Source: Campylobacter cuniculorum DSM 23162 = LMG 24588 | GTDB lineage: Bacteria > Campylobacterota > Campylobacteria > Campylobacterales > Campylobacteraceae | Reading direction: 5' to 3' | NCBI RefSeq assembly: GCF_002104335.1 | Contig: NZ_CP020867.1 | Span: forward strand, 372,001 to 436,000 | DNA length: 64,000 nt | Shown here: one piece after another, positions 8,186-17,992 of the stretch | Layout: each line of letters starts with the position of its first letter | How positions within the stretch are numbered: the first letter of the stretch is position 1 | Position numbers and translations under genes: made by a program | The notes under the pieces: model-generated | Seen by the model: the letters and a program-made list of their open reading frames with translations, nothing else | Database searches by the model: none | Told to the model about the DNA's origin: nothing

Positions 8186-10246
8186 ATGAAAATTTTATAT
8201 TTGATTCTATTTTTTTTAAGTTTTTCTTTCGCAAGAGTTGATGATTTTATTGCTGAAGCACAAGCCATTAAAGAGATGTTGAAACAAAGTGTTGAACTCT
8301 ATAAAAAGGGTGATTCGGCTGGGGCAAAAAAGATGAGCGAAGACGCTTATTTTCAACGCTTTGAAAATATGGAAGGTGCAATAGGCAGAAATATAGGACG
8401 CAAAGCCATCACAATGGAACGCAAATTCACAAATTTAAGAAGAATGTATAAAGAGCATTCTCCTCTTGAACAAGTCAATGCCCTTGTGGATAGTTTGATT
8501 TATGATTTAAACGAGGTTGCTCCTATCTTGCAAAAGGGTTTTCGTTTGAGTGCGCAAGCGAGTGATTTAAATTATGATAAAGAAAAAGCTGCTTTATCCT
8601 CCATAGAGGAAAACAAAAAAAGAGAGGCACAGGCTGAAGAGCTGATTGCTCAAATGATGGGAGTGAGCCCCGATGAATTAGCTCAAACAAATAAAAATTC
8701 AAATCAAAATTTGAATGAAAACTCAAATGCAAATGCGGTTGATAATGACTTACAAGCTGCTGCGGCAATGGATGCAAGACTTCAATTTATCTTAGATAAT
8801 ATCAGCACAAAATTTTCAGAAGCGGCAAGTGCTTTTAAAAGCGGACAAAAAGAAGAGAGTAAGAAATTCTTGCAAAATGCTTTATTTGAGGATTATCGTA
8901 ACACAAAAATCGAAGTACTTGTCAATCAATTCACCACCGCAGGAAATGACCAAAAAATTCAGCAAGGCATAAGAAATCTTATAAGACAAATCAATGATGA
9001 AAATATGAGCGAGAAAACACTAAGAGAAAATTTAGACCACATAGAAGAGCAACTTTTTGATAGCTTTTTGCAAATTCCAAAAGAGGAGCTTAATGCACTG
9101 AAAATCAAAGGCTTTAAAGATGAAAACGTGGGCAAGGATTATTCTAAGGTTTCAAAAGATATTGAACTTGCTTTGAATGAAATTTTACAAAATTATGAGG
9201 GCTTTAGTGCTTCGATTATCGATGATTTGCAAAATGTGTATTTGGATATTTTTGAAGCGAGTGGAATGGAAAGCAAAATCGGTGCAGTGGATAGCAATTT
9301 AAAACTTAAAATTGAAGCCTTATTTTCTAAAGGCGTTGCACTCATTAAAGCAAGTGCTGATAAAACAGAACTTCAGCTGTGTTTTAAAGAACTCAATGCT
9401 TTGATTGATTCTAGTGTGGATAAGATTGTAGATTCTTCGCCTTATTCGCTTTTCATTTGGGCTTTAGGCATCATTTTAAGAGAGGGTTTAGAAGCTTTAA
9501 TCATCATCGTTGCTATCGTGTCTTATCTTGTGCAAAGTGGCAATAAAAATCGGCTTAATATCGTATATTCAGCTCTTTTGAGTGGGGTTGTTTTAAGCTT
9601 TATCACTGCTTTTGCTGTCGCTTGGCTGTTTAAAGAAAATTCTGGGCAAAGCAGAGAACTCATAGAGGGTATTACAATGCTAATTGCTGTGTGTTTGCTA
9701 TTTTATGTCGGTTTTTGGCTTTTGTCAAATGCTTTAAACAAAAAATGGGAAAATCTCATCAAAAATGAAACCTTAAAAGCCATTTCTAGCAATTCCGCAA
9801 AAGCCCTTTGGCTTACGACTTTTTTAGCTGTTTATAGAGAGGGGGCTGAAACTGTGCTTTTCTATCAAGCTTTACTTTTTGATTCTAAAACAAGTGCGGA
9901 TTATAGTGCAGTTTTTATAGGACTTGCGCTTGGACTTTTAGCTTTGATTGTGCTTTATTATCTTTTAAAAGCCGGAGCTATAAGACTTCCTATCAAGCAA
10001 TTTTTCTTTATCACTTCTTATATTATCTTTTATATGGTTTTTGTCTTTACGGGCAAGGGTTTTGCAGAGCTTATAGAAGGAAAAATCATCACCCCGAGCT
10101 TTTTAAGCGTAGAATTTGAGCCGATTTTATGGCTTGGGATTTATCCTTATTATCAAACCCTTATCCCTCAAATTTTGGTTTTAATCTTGCTGGTTTCTGG
10201 CATATTGATAACAAAACAACTTTCAAAAAAGGAGAAAATATGGTAA
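8186..10246 (+). CDS. FTR1-family iron permease of the P19 system (Cj1658 type)
   Basis: Inner-membrane iron transporter, 686 residues. A signal peptide (MKILYLILFFLSFSFA) leads a periplasmic helical domain of about 400 residues, followed by a C-terminal block of about seven membrane segments. That block holds both FTR1 signature motifs, REGLE near residue 432 and REGAE near residue 550, whose glutamates bind iron. The last bases overlap the start of p19. In C. jejuni this permease works with P19 and the downstream ABC-like and thioredoxin-like proteins in iron acquisition. An alternative specificity among related FetM proteins is copper-assisted Fe(II) uptake. Confidence 0.92.
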   Translation: MKILYLILFFLSFSFARVDDFIAEAQAIKEMLKQSVELYKKGDSAGAKKMSEDAYFQRFENMEGAIGRNIGRKAITMERKFTNLRRMYKEHSPLEQVNALVDSLIYDLNEVAPILQKGFRLSAQASDLNYDKEKAALSSIEENKKREAQAEELIAQMMGVSPDELAQTNKNSNQNLNENSNANAVDNDLQAAAAMDARLQFILDNISTKFSEAASAFKSGQKEESKKFLQNALFEDYRNTKIEVLVNQFTTAGNDQKIQQGIRNLIRQINDENMSEKTLRENLDHIEEQLFDSFLQIPKEELNALKIKGFKDENVGKDYSKVSKDIELALNEILQNYEGFSASIIDDLQNVYLDIFEASGMESKIGAVDSNLKLKIEALFSKGVALIKASADKTELQLCFKELNALIDSSVDKIVDSSPYSLFIWALGIILREGLEALIIIVAIVSYLVQSGNKNRLNIVYSALLSGVVLSFITAFAVAWLFKENSGQSRELIEGITMLIAVCLLFYVGFWLLSNALNKKWENLIKNETLKAISSNSAKALWLTTFLAVYREGAETVLFYQALLFDSKTSADYSAVFIGLALGLLALIVLYYLLKAGAIRLPIKQFFFITSYIIFYMVFVFTGKGFAELIEGKIITPSFLSVEFEPILWLGIYPYYQTLIPQILVLILLVSGILITKQLSKKEKIW

Positions 10247-10776
10247 AATTTTTATCAATGGTGAGTGCGAGTGTCATTCTTGCGACGAGTGCATTTGCGG
10301 GTGAAGTACCGATTGGCGACCCAAAAGAGCTTAATGGCATGGAGATTGCAGCAGTTTATTTGCAACCGATTGAAATGGAGCCTAGAGGTATTGATTTAGC
10401 GGCTTCTTTAGCAGACATTCACTTAGAAGCAGACATTCATGCTGTTAAAAACAATCCAAATGGCTTTCCCGAAGGCTTTTGGATTCCTTATCTTACGATA
10501 GCTTATGAGCTTAAAAATACAGATACAGGGGCTATTAAAAGAGGAACTTTAATGCCTATGGTCGCTGATGATGGTCCTCATTATGGGGCAAATGTTGCTA
10601 TGGAAAAAGATAAAAATGGCGGATTTGGTGTTGGAAATTATGAACTGACTTATTATATTTCAAATCCCGAAAAACAAGGTTTTGGACGCCATGTTGATGA
10701 AGAAACAGGGGTTGGAAAATGGTTTGAACCTTTTAAGGTGGATTATAAATTCAAATACACCGGCACTCCAAAATAA
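10240..10776 (+). CDS. p19: Periplasmic iron-transport protein P19
   Basis: A 178-residue periplasmic protein. The signal peptide ends AFA before GEVPIGDP. Conserved His, Met and acidic residues (HLEADIHAV, LMPMVADDGPHYGANV) are those used for copper and iron binding in the P19/FetP family. I start it at the ATG at 10240, preceded by AAAAAAGGAG, so it overlaps the permease stop by 7 bases. A longer frame from 10129 lies wholly inside the permease gene and would bury the signal peptide. A terminator hairpin follows immediately, so p19 and the permease may be made in excess over the downstream genes. Confidence 0.95.
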   Translation: MVKFLSMVSASVILATSAFAGEVPIGDPKELNGMEIAAVYLQPIEMEPRGIDLAASLADIHLEADIHAVKNNPNGFPEGFWIPYLTIAYELKNTDTGAIKRGTLMPMVADDGPHYGANVAMEKDKNGGFGVGNYELTYYISNPEKQGFGRHVDEETGVGKWFEPFKVDYKFKYTGTPK

Positions 10777-10780
10777 TTTC

Positions 10781-10803
10781 ACTCGGCTTTTTGCCGAGTT
10801 TTT
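10781..10803 (+). terminator. Terminator/attenuator between p19 and the rest of the cluster
   Basis: ACTCGGC (10781-10787), a TTTTT loop and GCCGAGT (10793-10799) run into TTTT: a textbook rho-independent hairpin. The next gene starts only 10 bases later without an obvious new promoter, so partial read-through is the likely way the downstream genes are expressed. Confidence 0.85.
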
Positions 10804-10812
10804 AGGAAAACA

Positions 10813-12213
10813 ATGAGTTTGTATTTTGTGCATTTTTTTAGTTGTGCTTTGCCTTTAAGCGTGATGATAAGCTTAACTTCTAAAAAGTTTAAACATATTT
10901 TTAAACAATTTTTAGCGATATTTTTGGGCTTTTTATTTGCTTATTTTGCTTTTTTTATCGCGGCATCTTTTCTGCAAACGCAAAATTTAATTTTTAATAT
11001 CAATTTTATCTTTGTATTTTGTTTATTCTTGTGTTTTGTTTTTTATTTTTGGCAAAAATTTGAAATTCTCTCCTTGATTTTTAGCTTTATACTAAGTTTT
11101 TGTGTCGCTTTACAATATGATTTTCTCTCGCAAGATTTTCCTATTTTTAGTGCTTCTTTACTCGATAGTCAAGCTTTGATTTCTTTGGGTTTTATCTTTC
11201 TTGCTCTAGGAATTTGTATCTTAATTTTCTTTTTTTTAAGGTTGCAAAAAAATTCTTTAGCAAGTTTTATATTGCTTGTACTTGTCGTATTTTTAGAATC
11301 GGATAAAATTTTAGCTCAAATACTTTTAACCTTGATGAGAGAAAATTTTATCTCTACTTATGATTTTCTTTTAAGCTTTGTAGCAAAAAGCTTATATTTT
11401 AGTGCTTATAATGTTTATTTGTATCTTGTTTTTATTGCAATTTTAGCTTTTTTAAGTCTTAAAATGCGTGTGAAAAACATTCAAAAAAAAGAATTTTTAG
11501 ACATTGATTTTCGTAAAAATATCGCTTATAATGCCTTTATTTATCGCTATTTTTCTGCTGTGCTTTTTTGTGTTTTACTTTCTTTAAGTGTGCTTTCGTA
11601 TTTTCATCTTATTAGCTCTAAACCTCTTAAAATAGACGAACCGACAGAAATTATGCCTAATGATGAAGGGCTTTTTGTCTTTGATATGAGTCAATTTAGA
11701 GACAATAAACTCCACCGCTATGCTTATGTGAGCAAACAAGGTAAGGTGATAAGATTTTTTATATTAAATAAAAGAGAGGATAGGGATTCTCCTGTGGCTG
11801 TATTTGATGCGTGTATGATTTGTGGAGATATGGGCTATATCAAAAAAGATGGAGAACTCATTTGTATTTCTTGCAATGTGAGAATTTTTTTACCAAGTGT
11901 AGGAAAATTAGGAGGTTGCAATCCCATACCTCTCGAATTTAAATTTGATGGACAAAAAATCATCATCGCTTTAAAAGATGTCGAGGCGGGTTCAAATTAT
12001 TTTAATCAAATTAAAGAAATTGAAGTAACAGACCCGGTTTCAAAAGAAAAACTCATCAATCTTAAAGCCCCTTTTTCTTATAGTTATAAAGGGATTATTT
12101 ATTATTTTGCGACTGAAAAAAATTACGAGGAATTTAAAACAGACCCGGAGAAATACACAGATGAAGACAAACAGGCTCATTTTATGATACAAAGGCGTAA
12201 CGATGCTCATTAG
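10813..12213 (+). CDS. Membrane protein with DUF2318 Fe-S-like domain (Cj1660 type)
   Basis: 466 residues. The first half is very hydrophobic, with about eight predicted membrane segments. The C-terminal part is a DUF2318-type domain with CMICGDMGYI and CISCNVRIF, two CxxC motifs suited to an Fe-S or metal centre. It is a conserved member of the P19/FetM iron-uptake cluster. A role in reducing or handling iron at the membrane is inferred from position. The end overlaps the next gene by 11 bases. Confidence 0.85.
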   Translation: MSLYFVHFFSCALPLSVMISLTSKKFKHIFKQFLAIFLGFLFAYFAFFIAASFLQTQNLIFNINFIFVFCLFLCFVFYFWQKFEILSLIFSFILSFCVALQYDFLSQDFPIFSASLLDSQALISLGFIFLALGICILIFFFLRLQKNSLASFILLVLVVFLESDKILAQILLTLMRENFISTYDFLLSFVAKSLYFSAYNVYLYLVFIAILAFLSLKMRVKNIQKKEFLDIDFRKNIAYNAFIYRYFSAVLFCVLLSLSVLSYFHLISSKPLKIDEPTEIMPNDEGLFVFDMSQFRDNKLHRYAYVSKQGKVIRFFILNKREDRDSPVAVFDACMICGDMGYIKKDGELICISCNVRIFLPSVGKLGGCNPIPLEFKFDGQKIIIALKDVEAGSNYFNQIKEIEVTDPVSKEKLINLKAPFSYSYKGIIYYFATEKNYEEFKTDPEKYTDEDKQAHFMIQRRNDAH

Positions 12214-13471
12214 AATGATTAAAAATTCAATTTTTAAAAATAAAATTCAAAAATTTCTTGCTTTTTTAACCTGCTTTTTAGCGACCTTACTCATCTGCAC
12301 TATGCTTAATATTACTTTAAGCATAGGCAATGAAATCACAAAAGATTTAAGAAATTATGGCTCAAATATCTTAGTTTTACCGAAGGGTTCAAGTCTAAGC
12401 ATTGAAATAGGTAATGAAATTTATGAACCTTTAAAGGATAAAAATTATTTAGAGGAAAAGGATTTGCATATCATCAAAGAAATCTTTTGGCGTAATAATA
12501 TCACAGCTTTTGCCCCTTTTTTGGAGGGCAAAATCACTTTTAATCAAACAAAAGAAGCCTTAGTTGTGGGGACTTATTTTGATAAATTGATTGCATTGAG
12601 TGATGAGGATGATTTTAAAACCGGCATTAAAAATCTTTATCCTTTTTTAAAATTGAGTGGAAGATGGGCTAAAGATGATAGTCTTGATGAGGTCATGGTT
12701 GGCGAGGATTTTGCTAAAAATAATGGCTTAAAAGAGGGGGATTTTTTAGAACTTGGAAATAAAAAGGTGCAAATTGTAGGAATTTTATCTCAAGCGGATA
12801 AAATGTCAAATAAAATCATCACTTCTTTGGCTCTAGCAGGAGTTTTGTTCGATAAAAAAGGGCTTTATTCAAGAGCTGAAGTTTCGGCTTTAACCATACC
12901 TGAAAATGATTTGGCTCAAAAGGCAAGACGCGATTCAAGCTCTCTTAATCAGCTTGAATTTGACACTTGGTATTGCACAGCTTATGCAGGAAGCATTGCT
13001 TATCAAATTGAAGAAGAACTTAAAGGTTCAAGTGCTAAGGTTTTAAATGCGATTAATGATGCTCAAAATTTGATTGTGAAAAAAATTCAGTCTTTAATGG
13101 GAATTACAAGTCTTATTTGCATTGTCGTTGCAAGCATTGCAATTTCAAGTTTGATGAGCTCTGAACTCCATAGACGCAAAAAAGAAATCGGGCTTTTGAA
13201 AGTTTTAGGAGCAAACACTTTTCAAATTTATTTACTTTTTGCAAGTGAAAATCTTATCGTGGCTTTAATATCTTCTATATTTGGCTTTGTTTTTGGAATT
13301 TTAATTTCTCAATTGATTGCTTTAAATATTTTTGGTTATTTCATCGATATTGCTTATATTATCTTGCCTTTAAGCCTTATTTTTGCAGCATTAATAGCGA
13401 TTTTAGGTTGTTTATTGCAAATCCTTAATATCTCAAATTTATCTCCAGCACAGGTGCTTTATGGCAGATAA
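12203..13471 (+). CDS. FtsX/MacB-type ABC permease of the P19 cluster (Cj1661 type)
   Basis: 422 residues: one N-terminal membrane segment, a large periplasmic MacB-PCD-like domain, then three membrane segments from about residue 290. The region RRKKEIGLLKVLGA just after a helix is characteristic of FtsX-family permeases. It overlaps both neighbours by 11 bases, indicating translational coupling. Its partners are the next permease and the ATPase two genes on. The cargo is unknown. The family usually acts mechanically on periplasmic partners and need not transport a solute. Confidence 0.88.
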   Translation: MLIRMIKNSIFKNKIQKFLAFLTCFLATLLICTMLNITLSIGNEITKDLRNYGSNILVLPKGSSLSIEIGNEIYEPLKDKNYLEEKDLHIIKEIFWRNNITAFAPFLEGKITFNQTKEALVVGTYFDKLIALSDEDDFKTGIKNLYPFLKLSGRWAKDDSLDEVMVGEDFAKNNGLKEGDFLELGNKKVQIVGILSQADKMSNKIITSLALAGVLFDKKGLYSRAEVSALTIPENDLAQKARRDSSSLNQLEFDTWYCTAYAGSIAYQIEEELKGSSAKVLNAINDAQNLIVKKIQSLMGITSLICIVVASIAISSLMSSELHRRKKEIGLLKVLGANTFQIYLLFASENLIVALISSIFGFVFGILISQLIALNIFGYFIDIAYIILPLSLIFAALIAILGCLLQILNISNLSPAQVLYGR

Positions 13472-14576
13472 GTTTTTTTTAAAGGATATTTTTAAAAGCC
13501 TTATTTACTCGCGTCAAAGGCTTTTTATTATTGCTTTATCTGTATTTATTGGAGCTTTAATCAGCAGTGCGTTTTTAAATATTTATTTTGATATTGATAT
13601 AAAGCTTTCTCACGAACTCAAGGCTTATGGAGCAAATGTCCTCATCAGTCCTAAAAATGAAAATATGATTTCTAATGAAAAATTTGCAGAATTTAAAGAA
13701 AAACTAAAGGCTAGGGCTATCACTCCTTATTTGTATGATTTTTTAAATTTAGGAAGCACAAGTGCAGTGGTGCTTGGCACGGATTTTAGGGCTTTGAAAA
13801 TCACTAAACCCTTTTTAGAACTCAAAGAGGGAAGTTTTTCTTTAAATGATTTTAAAGATGATTCTGCTTTTATTGGCGTTAATTTAGCTAAAACTCTTGA
13901 AGCTAAAGTGGGCTCACAAATCCAAATTTACAATCCTAACACCTCAAAAACTACTAAACTTACGATAAAAGCTATACTTATAAGCAATGATGAGTTTGAT
14001 TCTTTGCTCTTAGTGCCTTTAAAAATTTTGCAAGATTTAAGTCATATCAATGGAATTCATTACGCAAATGCTGTGCTTTATGGGGATTTTGAAAGTATCC
14101 GTGCTAAAACACAAGCTTTAAGCGATGATTATATCAGTGCAAAGCCTATTTCATCGGTAAGTTTAAGCGAAGCTATGGTTCTTGATAAAATCAAAGCTTT
14201 AATGTTTTTAATCATACTCATTGTTCTTATTATCGTTACAACAAGCGTGAATACAACACTAAGCTCCATTATTTTATCAAGAAAAAAAGAAGTGGCTTTG
14301 CGTTTGGCTTTGGGTGCAAAAGAGAATGAAATTTTTAAACTTTTTGCCAGCGAATGTTTTGTAGTGAGTTTGATGTCTTGTATTTTGGGTGCATTTTGCG
14401 GAATTTTATTGGCAAATGTTTTTGGATTTTTGATTTTTAATTCTGGTATTGATTTTAGATTGAAGGCTGTGGTTTTATCTGTGATTATTTCTTTGATTTT
14501 TGCAGCTTTTGCAGCGTTTTTTCCTCTTAAAAAAGCATTAAAAATCAATGTTTGTGAAAATTTAAAGGGTGAGTGA
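13461..14576 (+). CDS. FtsX/MacB-type ABC permease of the P19 cluster (Cj1662 type)
   Basis: 371 residues with the same architecture as the preceding gene: an N-terminal helix, a periplasmic domain and three C-terminal helices, with SRKKEVALRLALGA before the second helix. The pair probably forms a heterodimer on the shared ATPase. The stop overlaps the next start (TGATG). Confidence 0.88.
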   Translation: MADKFFLKDIFKSLIYSRQRLFIIALSVFIGALISSAFLNIYFDIDIKLSHELKAYGANVLISPKNENMISNEKFAEFKEKLKARAITPYLYDFLNLGSTSAVVLGTDFRALKITKPFLELKEGSFSLNDFKDDSAFIGVNLAKTLEAKVGSQIQIYNPNTSKTTKLTIKAILISNDEFDSLLLVPLKILQDLSHINGIHYANAVLYGDFESIRAKTQALSDDYISAKPISSVSLSEAMVLDKIKALMFLIILIVLIIVTTSVNTTLSSIILSRKKEVALRLALGAKENEIFKLFASECFVVSLMSCILGAFCGILLANVFGFLIFNSGIDFRLKAVVLSVIISLIFAAFAAFFPLKKALKINVCENLKGE

Positions 14577-15223
14577 TGAAAGAACTTATAAAGATTAAAA
14601 ATTTAAATAAAGAATTTGGTAAGGTTAAAGCCTTAAATGACATCAATCTAAGTGTTTATGAAGGAGAATGGCTTGCGATAATGGGACCTTCAGGGAGTGG
14701 AAAATCCACGCTTTTAAACATACTCTCTCTTATGGATACGCCTACAAGCGGTGCATATATTCTTAATTCTCAAAATTTAGAACAAATGAGCGAGGAAGAA
14801 AAGGTTAAAATCAGACGCGAAAAAATAGGCTTGATTTTTCAGCAATTTCATCTCATTCCGCATTTAAGTGCCTTAGAAAATGTGATGCTTTCGCAGTATT
14901 ATCATTCGAGTATCGATGAAAATGATGCAAAAATGACGCTTGAAAAAGTGGGTTTGGCTCATCGTTTCCATCACACTCCAAATCAATTAAGCGGAGGAGA
15001 GCAGCAAAGAGTTTGCATAGCAAGGGCTTTGATTAACAATCCCGAACTTTTACTTGCAGATGAACCGACAGGAAATTTAGACGAGGCTAATGAGAAGATT
15101 GTGCTTGAACTCCTTAAAAAGCTTAAAAATGAAGGTAAAACTATTATTTTAATCACGCACAATCCCGAACTCGCTAAAAATGCCGATAGATGCATCAAAC
15201 TTCACCATGGAGTGCTTGAATGA
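14576..15223 (+). CDS. ABC transporter ATP-binding protein (LolD/MacB type, Cj1663 type)
   Basis: A 215-residue ATPase that drives the two preceding permeases from the cytoplasm. Walker A is GPSGSGKST, the signature is LSGGEQQRV, and Walker B is LLLADEPTGNLD followed by the ITHN switch histidine. I take ATG at 14576, which overlaps the upstream stop as TGATG. A GTG three bases earlier is also open. The stop overlaps the next start as ATGA. Confidence 0.93.
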   Translation: MKELIKIKNLNKEFGKVKALNDINLSVYEGEWLAIMGPSGSGKSTLLNILSLMDTPTSGAYILNSQNLEQMSEEEKVKIRREKIGLIFQQFHLIPHLSALENVMLSQYYHSSIDENDAKMTLEKVGLAHRFHHTPNQLSGGEQQRVCIARALINNPELLLADEPTGNLDEANEKIVLELLKKLKNEGKTIILITHNPELAKNADRCIKLHHGVLE

Positions 15224-15699
15224 AAACAATCTTATTTTTTTTCATATTTTTAATGTTAAATGCTTGCACAATTAGTGAAGATAAGGGAAAAATAGGCTCA
15301 CAAGCGAGTGAAATTTTAGCCAAAGATTTAGAAGGAAAGAGTGTCAAACTTAGTGATAGCAAAGAAGAACTTAAAATTCTGGTTTTCTTTCAAAATGGTT
15401 GTGCTTCTTGTTTGAAAGAATTGCCTATGCTTGATGAATTTATTGAGAAACACCCTAAAAAAATCGCTGTTTATGCTATAAATTCTGTGGATAATGCTGA
15501 AGTGATTAAGGTTTTAAGTGAGCAATTTGAATTTAAAAATATCAAGGTTTTAAAAGATGAACTTGCTATGACCTCTCAAAAATATGGTATTTTTGCAACT
15601 CCGACAACGATTATCATAAAAAACAATGAAATCAAAGATAGAATTCTAGGGGAAAAATCATGGGAACATTTAGAATCCAAATTTATGCCTTTGCTTTGA
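15220..15699 (+). CDS. Thioredoxin-like lipoprotein (TlpA family, Cj1664 type)
   Basis: A 159-residue lipoprotein: the signal peptide ends in the lipobox LNAC. The TlpA/thioredoxin fold carries a CASC redox motif (QNGCASCLKELPML) and a cis-Pro-like TPTTI segment near residue 127. It probably acts at the outer face of the inner membrane. In the P19 cluster it is thought to supply or remove electrons for iron handling (inference). The start overlaps the ATPase stop by 4 bases. Confidence 0.88.
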   Translation: MKTILFFFIFLMLNACTISEDKGKIGSQASEILAKDLEGKSVKLSDSKEELKILVFFQNGCASCLKELPMLDEFIEKHPKKIAVYAINSVDNAEVIKVLSEQFEFKNIKVLKDELAMTSQKYGIFATPTTIIIKNNEIKDRILGEKSWEHLESKFMPLL

Positions 15700-16151
15700 T
15701 TTTATTTTGTGCTTGTGGGAGTGGAGAAAATTTTAAAGCCTTAAATACAGATGAAATTTATAATTTTTCTTACAATGGTTTTGAAAAAGAATTAAAACTC
15801 AATCATCAAAAAAATTCATTTGCTCTCGTTTTTTTTACCAAAGATTGCGGAGTTTGCAAGGAGCAAATTTCTGTTTTGAAAAAATTAATCAATCATTATG
15901 ATTTTGATTTTTTTGTTGTTTTAGGCGATGCAAAGGATTTTAATGATGCAAAAGAATGGAGTTTTGAAAAAAATTTGGATTTAAAAGTATTTTATGAAAA
16001 AAAGGCGGTCAATTTTCTCTCTCTTGCTGTGGGAGGCGTTTATGGTGTGCCTGTGCTAAGCTTTTTTAATCAAGGAAAAATGGAGCAAAAATTCATAGGT
16101 TTAACCCCTTATGGAATCTTAGAAAACACGATAAAAAAGATAAAATCTTAA
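15660..16151 (+). CDS. Second thioredoxin-like lipoprotein of the P19 cluster (Cj1665 type)
   Basis: 163 residues with a lipoprotein signal (LILFCAC) and a thioredoxin-like motif CGVC (KDCGVCKEQIS). It overlaps the preceding lipoprotein gene by 40 bases in another frame and is the last gene of the cluster. It probably forms a redox pair with its neighbour. The AT-rich 200 bases that follow hold no clear terminator. Confidence 0.85.
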   Translation: MGTFRIQIYAFALILFCACGSGENFKALNTDEIYNFSYNGFEKELKLNHQKNSFALVFFTKDCGVCKEQISVLKKLINHYDFDFFVVLGDAKDFNDAKEWSFEKNLDLKVFYEKKAVNFLSLAVGGVYGVPVLSFFNQGKMEQKFIGLTPYGILENTIKKIKS

Positions 16152-16363
16152 TTTGCTTTTAATCTTAAATATGTTTTAGTAAAAAGTCTCGTTTTTTAAA
16201 TGTGCAAATTGCTAAAATATAATTCTAATTTTGATTTAAAAAAAATAAATCTTTCTTCTTAAAAATTAAACAATTTAAAATATATTTTTAAAACTTAAAT
16301 TCAAGCAAAATAACGCTTAAAATAGGAATTTTTATTAAATTTTTTATATTTGATAGAGATGAT

Positions 16364-17074
16364 TTAAAAGATTAAAACTTTGATTTTAGAAGTTATGGTT
16401 TCATCAATATCGCTTTTAATCAAGGGTCTAAGCTCATCTTTTGAGACTTCAGCACCGCTCATTTGCAAATGCCACAAAGCATTTTCTAAAGCTTCTTCTT
16501 GAGTTCTTTTAACCTTTCTTGTTTCATCAAAGATAAAACGAGAAAAAGCATAGTGATTTTGTGTTAAAAAATCTTCTAAATTTTCTTTATCAAAGCCTTT
16601 TGCTTTAACATTAAAATGCCTAAAAATCGGCTCTAAAAAATCGCTTTGTCTGTAATGATGCCAAGTTACATAAATTCTTAAAGCAGCCAAGCGGATGAAA
16701 TTTTGACAAGCCTCTTTTGAATTCAGCACAGGTGCCATACTCAAAAACGCTATATCACAATGAAATTGAGGATGATTGCTCACAAAGTCCTCAAAACTTA
16801 GATGATACGTTTTGATATTATCAATCTTAAATTCTTTTGCATCTTGATATAAAATATCAAGCATAGACTTAGAGCTGTCCAAAGCTATAAGCTCTTTAGC
16901 CCTTTGTGCTAAATGCAAACTCCAAACTCCCGTCCCGCAGGCTATATCTAAAATGACTTTATCTTTAAAATCTATATTTAATTTCTTAAATTCCTCAAAA
17001 CTTTGTTTTTGGATTGAGTTTAATTTTGGATTATATCTTGCATAGCTTTTGGCTTTTTTATCCCATAAATTCAT
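16364..17074 (-). CDS. Class I SAM-dependent methyltransferase
   Basis: 236 residues. Motif I is VILDIACGTGVWSLHLA and the acidic residue after strand 2 is in LIALDSSKSM, so the SAM-binding half of the Rossmann fold is clear. The substrate is not evident. The family includes small-molecule, cofactor and RNA methylases. A TACAAT -10 box (minus strand, 17106-17111) lies upstream. It is convergent with the iron cluster and divergent from atpB. Confidence 0.8.
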   Translation of the reverse strand: MNLWDKKAKSYARYNPKLNSIQKQSFEEFKKLNIDFKDKVILDIACGTGVWSLHLAQRAKELIALDSSKSMLDILYQDAKEFKIDNIKTYHLSFEDFVSNHPQFHCDIAFLSMAPVLNSKEACQNFIRLAALRIYVTWHHYRQSDFLEPIFRHFNVKAKGFDKENLEDFLTQNHYAFSRFIFDETRKVKRTQEEALENALWHLQMSGAEVSKDELRPLIKSDIDETITSKIKVLIF

Positions 17075-17270
17075 TTCTTATCTATTCCTTTTACAATTTT
17101 ATAAAATTGTATCAAAATCATCTTTAAATCTTAAATATTTGCTCAATTGTTTTTGTTTAATTTATATTAAATTAATTCTCAATCATTTATCAATGAATGG
17201 GTTTTGATAAATTTAATTTTAATTCATTGAATAAAAACTCATAAAAAGTAAAAATTAATAAAAACAATGT

Positions 17271-17276
17271 TATAAT
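17271..17276 (+). promoter_or_regulatory. -10 box of atpB promoter
   Basis: Perfect TATAAT, preceded by the A/T-periodic DNA that replaces a -35 box in Campylobacter sigma-70 promoters. It lies 36 bases before the atpB ATG. Confidence 0.7.
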
Positions 17277-17311
17277 AAATGCTAACAGATTTAAAAAAGG
17301 AAAATAATTCA

Positions 17312-17992
17312 ATGAAAGATTTATTCTTATTTAGTTCTTTGTTTGACTCCAGCCATACTTTTGCCTATTTTTTTCATATCGCTCTAGTGGCTTTAATCGC
17401 CGTAATTATCGCTAAAATGGCAACGCATTCTATGCAGCTTGTCCCAAGGGGAATGCAAAATTTAGGTGAAGCTTTTTTAGAGGGTATTGTCTCTATGGGA
17501 CGCGATACTATGGGCAGTGAAGAGGGGGCAAGAAAATATCTTCCTCTTGTAGCAACTCTAGGAATGATTATTTTTATAAGCAATATCATAGGAATTATTC
17601 CGGGTTTTGAAGCCCCGACAGCGAGTTTAAATTTAACCCTTTCTTTGGCAGTGATTGTTTTTGTTTATTATCATTTTGAAGGGATTAGAGTTCAAGGATT
17701 TATTAAGTATTTTTCGCATTTTATGGGTCCTGTAAAGCTCCTTGCTCCTTTAATGTTTCCTATCGAGCTTGTTTCTCATTTTTCTCGTGTGATTTCTTTA
17801 TCTTTTCGTTTGTTTGGTAATATTAAGGGTGATGATTTATTTTTGGCAGTTATTTTAGCTCTTGTTCCTTATATCGCACCACTTCCAGCTTATGTGCTTT
17901 TAACCTTTATGGCTTTTTTACAAGCTTTTATTTTTATGATTTTAACTTATGTGTATTTAGCGGGTGCGACTATAGTTGAGGAAGGACATTGA
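17312..17992 (+). CDS. atpB: F0F1 ATP synthase subunit a
   Basis: Membrane subunit of the proton channel, 226 residues and five to six membrane segments. The functional arginine sits in SLSFRLFGN, preceded by HFSRVIS. As in other Campylobacterota it stands apart from the atpFHAGDC operon. I start it at ATG 17312 (AAAGG upstream), giving the usual [10 protein letters not shown]-terminus. The frame is open to an ATG at 17279, but that adds 11 residues foreign to the family. A small membrane-protein ORF overlaps the stop. Confidence 0.96.
   Translation: MKDLFLFSSLFDSSHTFAYFFHIALVALIAVIIAKMATHSMQLVPRGMQNLGEAFLEGIVSMGRDTMGSEEGARKYLPLVATLGMIIFISNIIGIIPGFEAPTASLNLTLSLAVIVFVYYHFEGIRVQGFIKYFSHFMGPVKLLAPLMFPIELVSHFSRVISLSFRLFGNIKGDDLFLAVILALVPYIAPLPAYVLLTFMAFLQAFIFMILTYVYLAGATIVEEGH

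Noticed and set aside
10129-10239. Longer p19 start at 10129
   Set aside because: It lies within the permease gene in another frame and would place the signal peptide 37 residues from the N-terminus.
17279-17311. Longer atpB start at 17279
   Set aside because: It sits almost on the -10 box and adds residues not found in the family. The ATG at 17312 has the ribosome-binding site.
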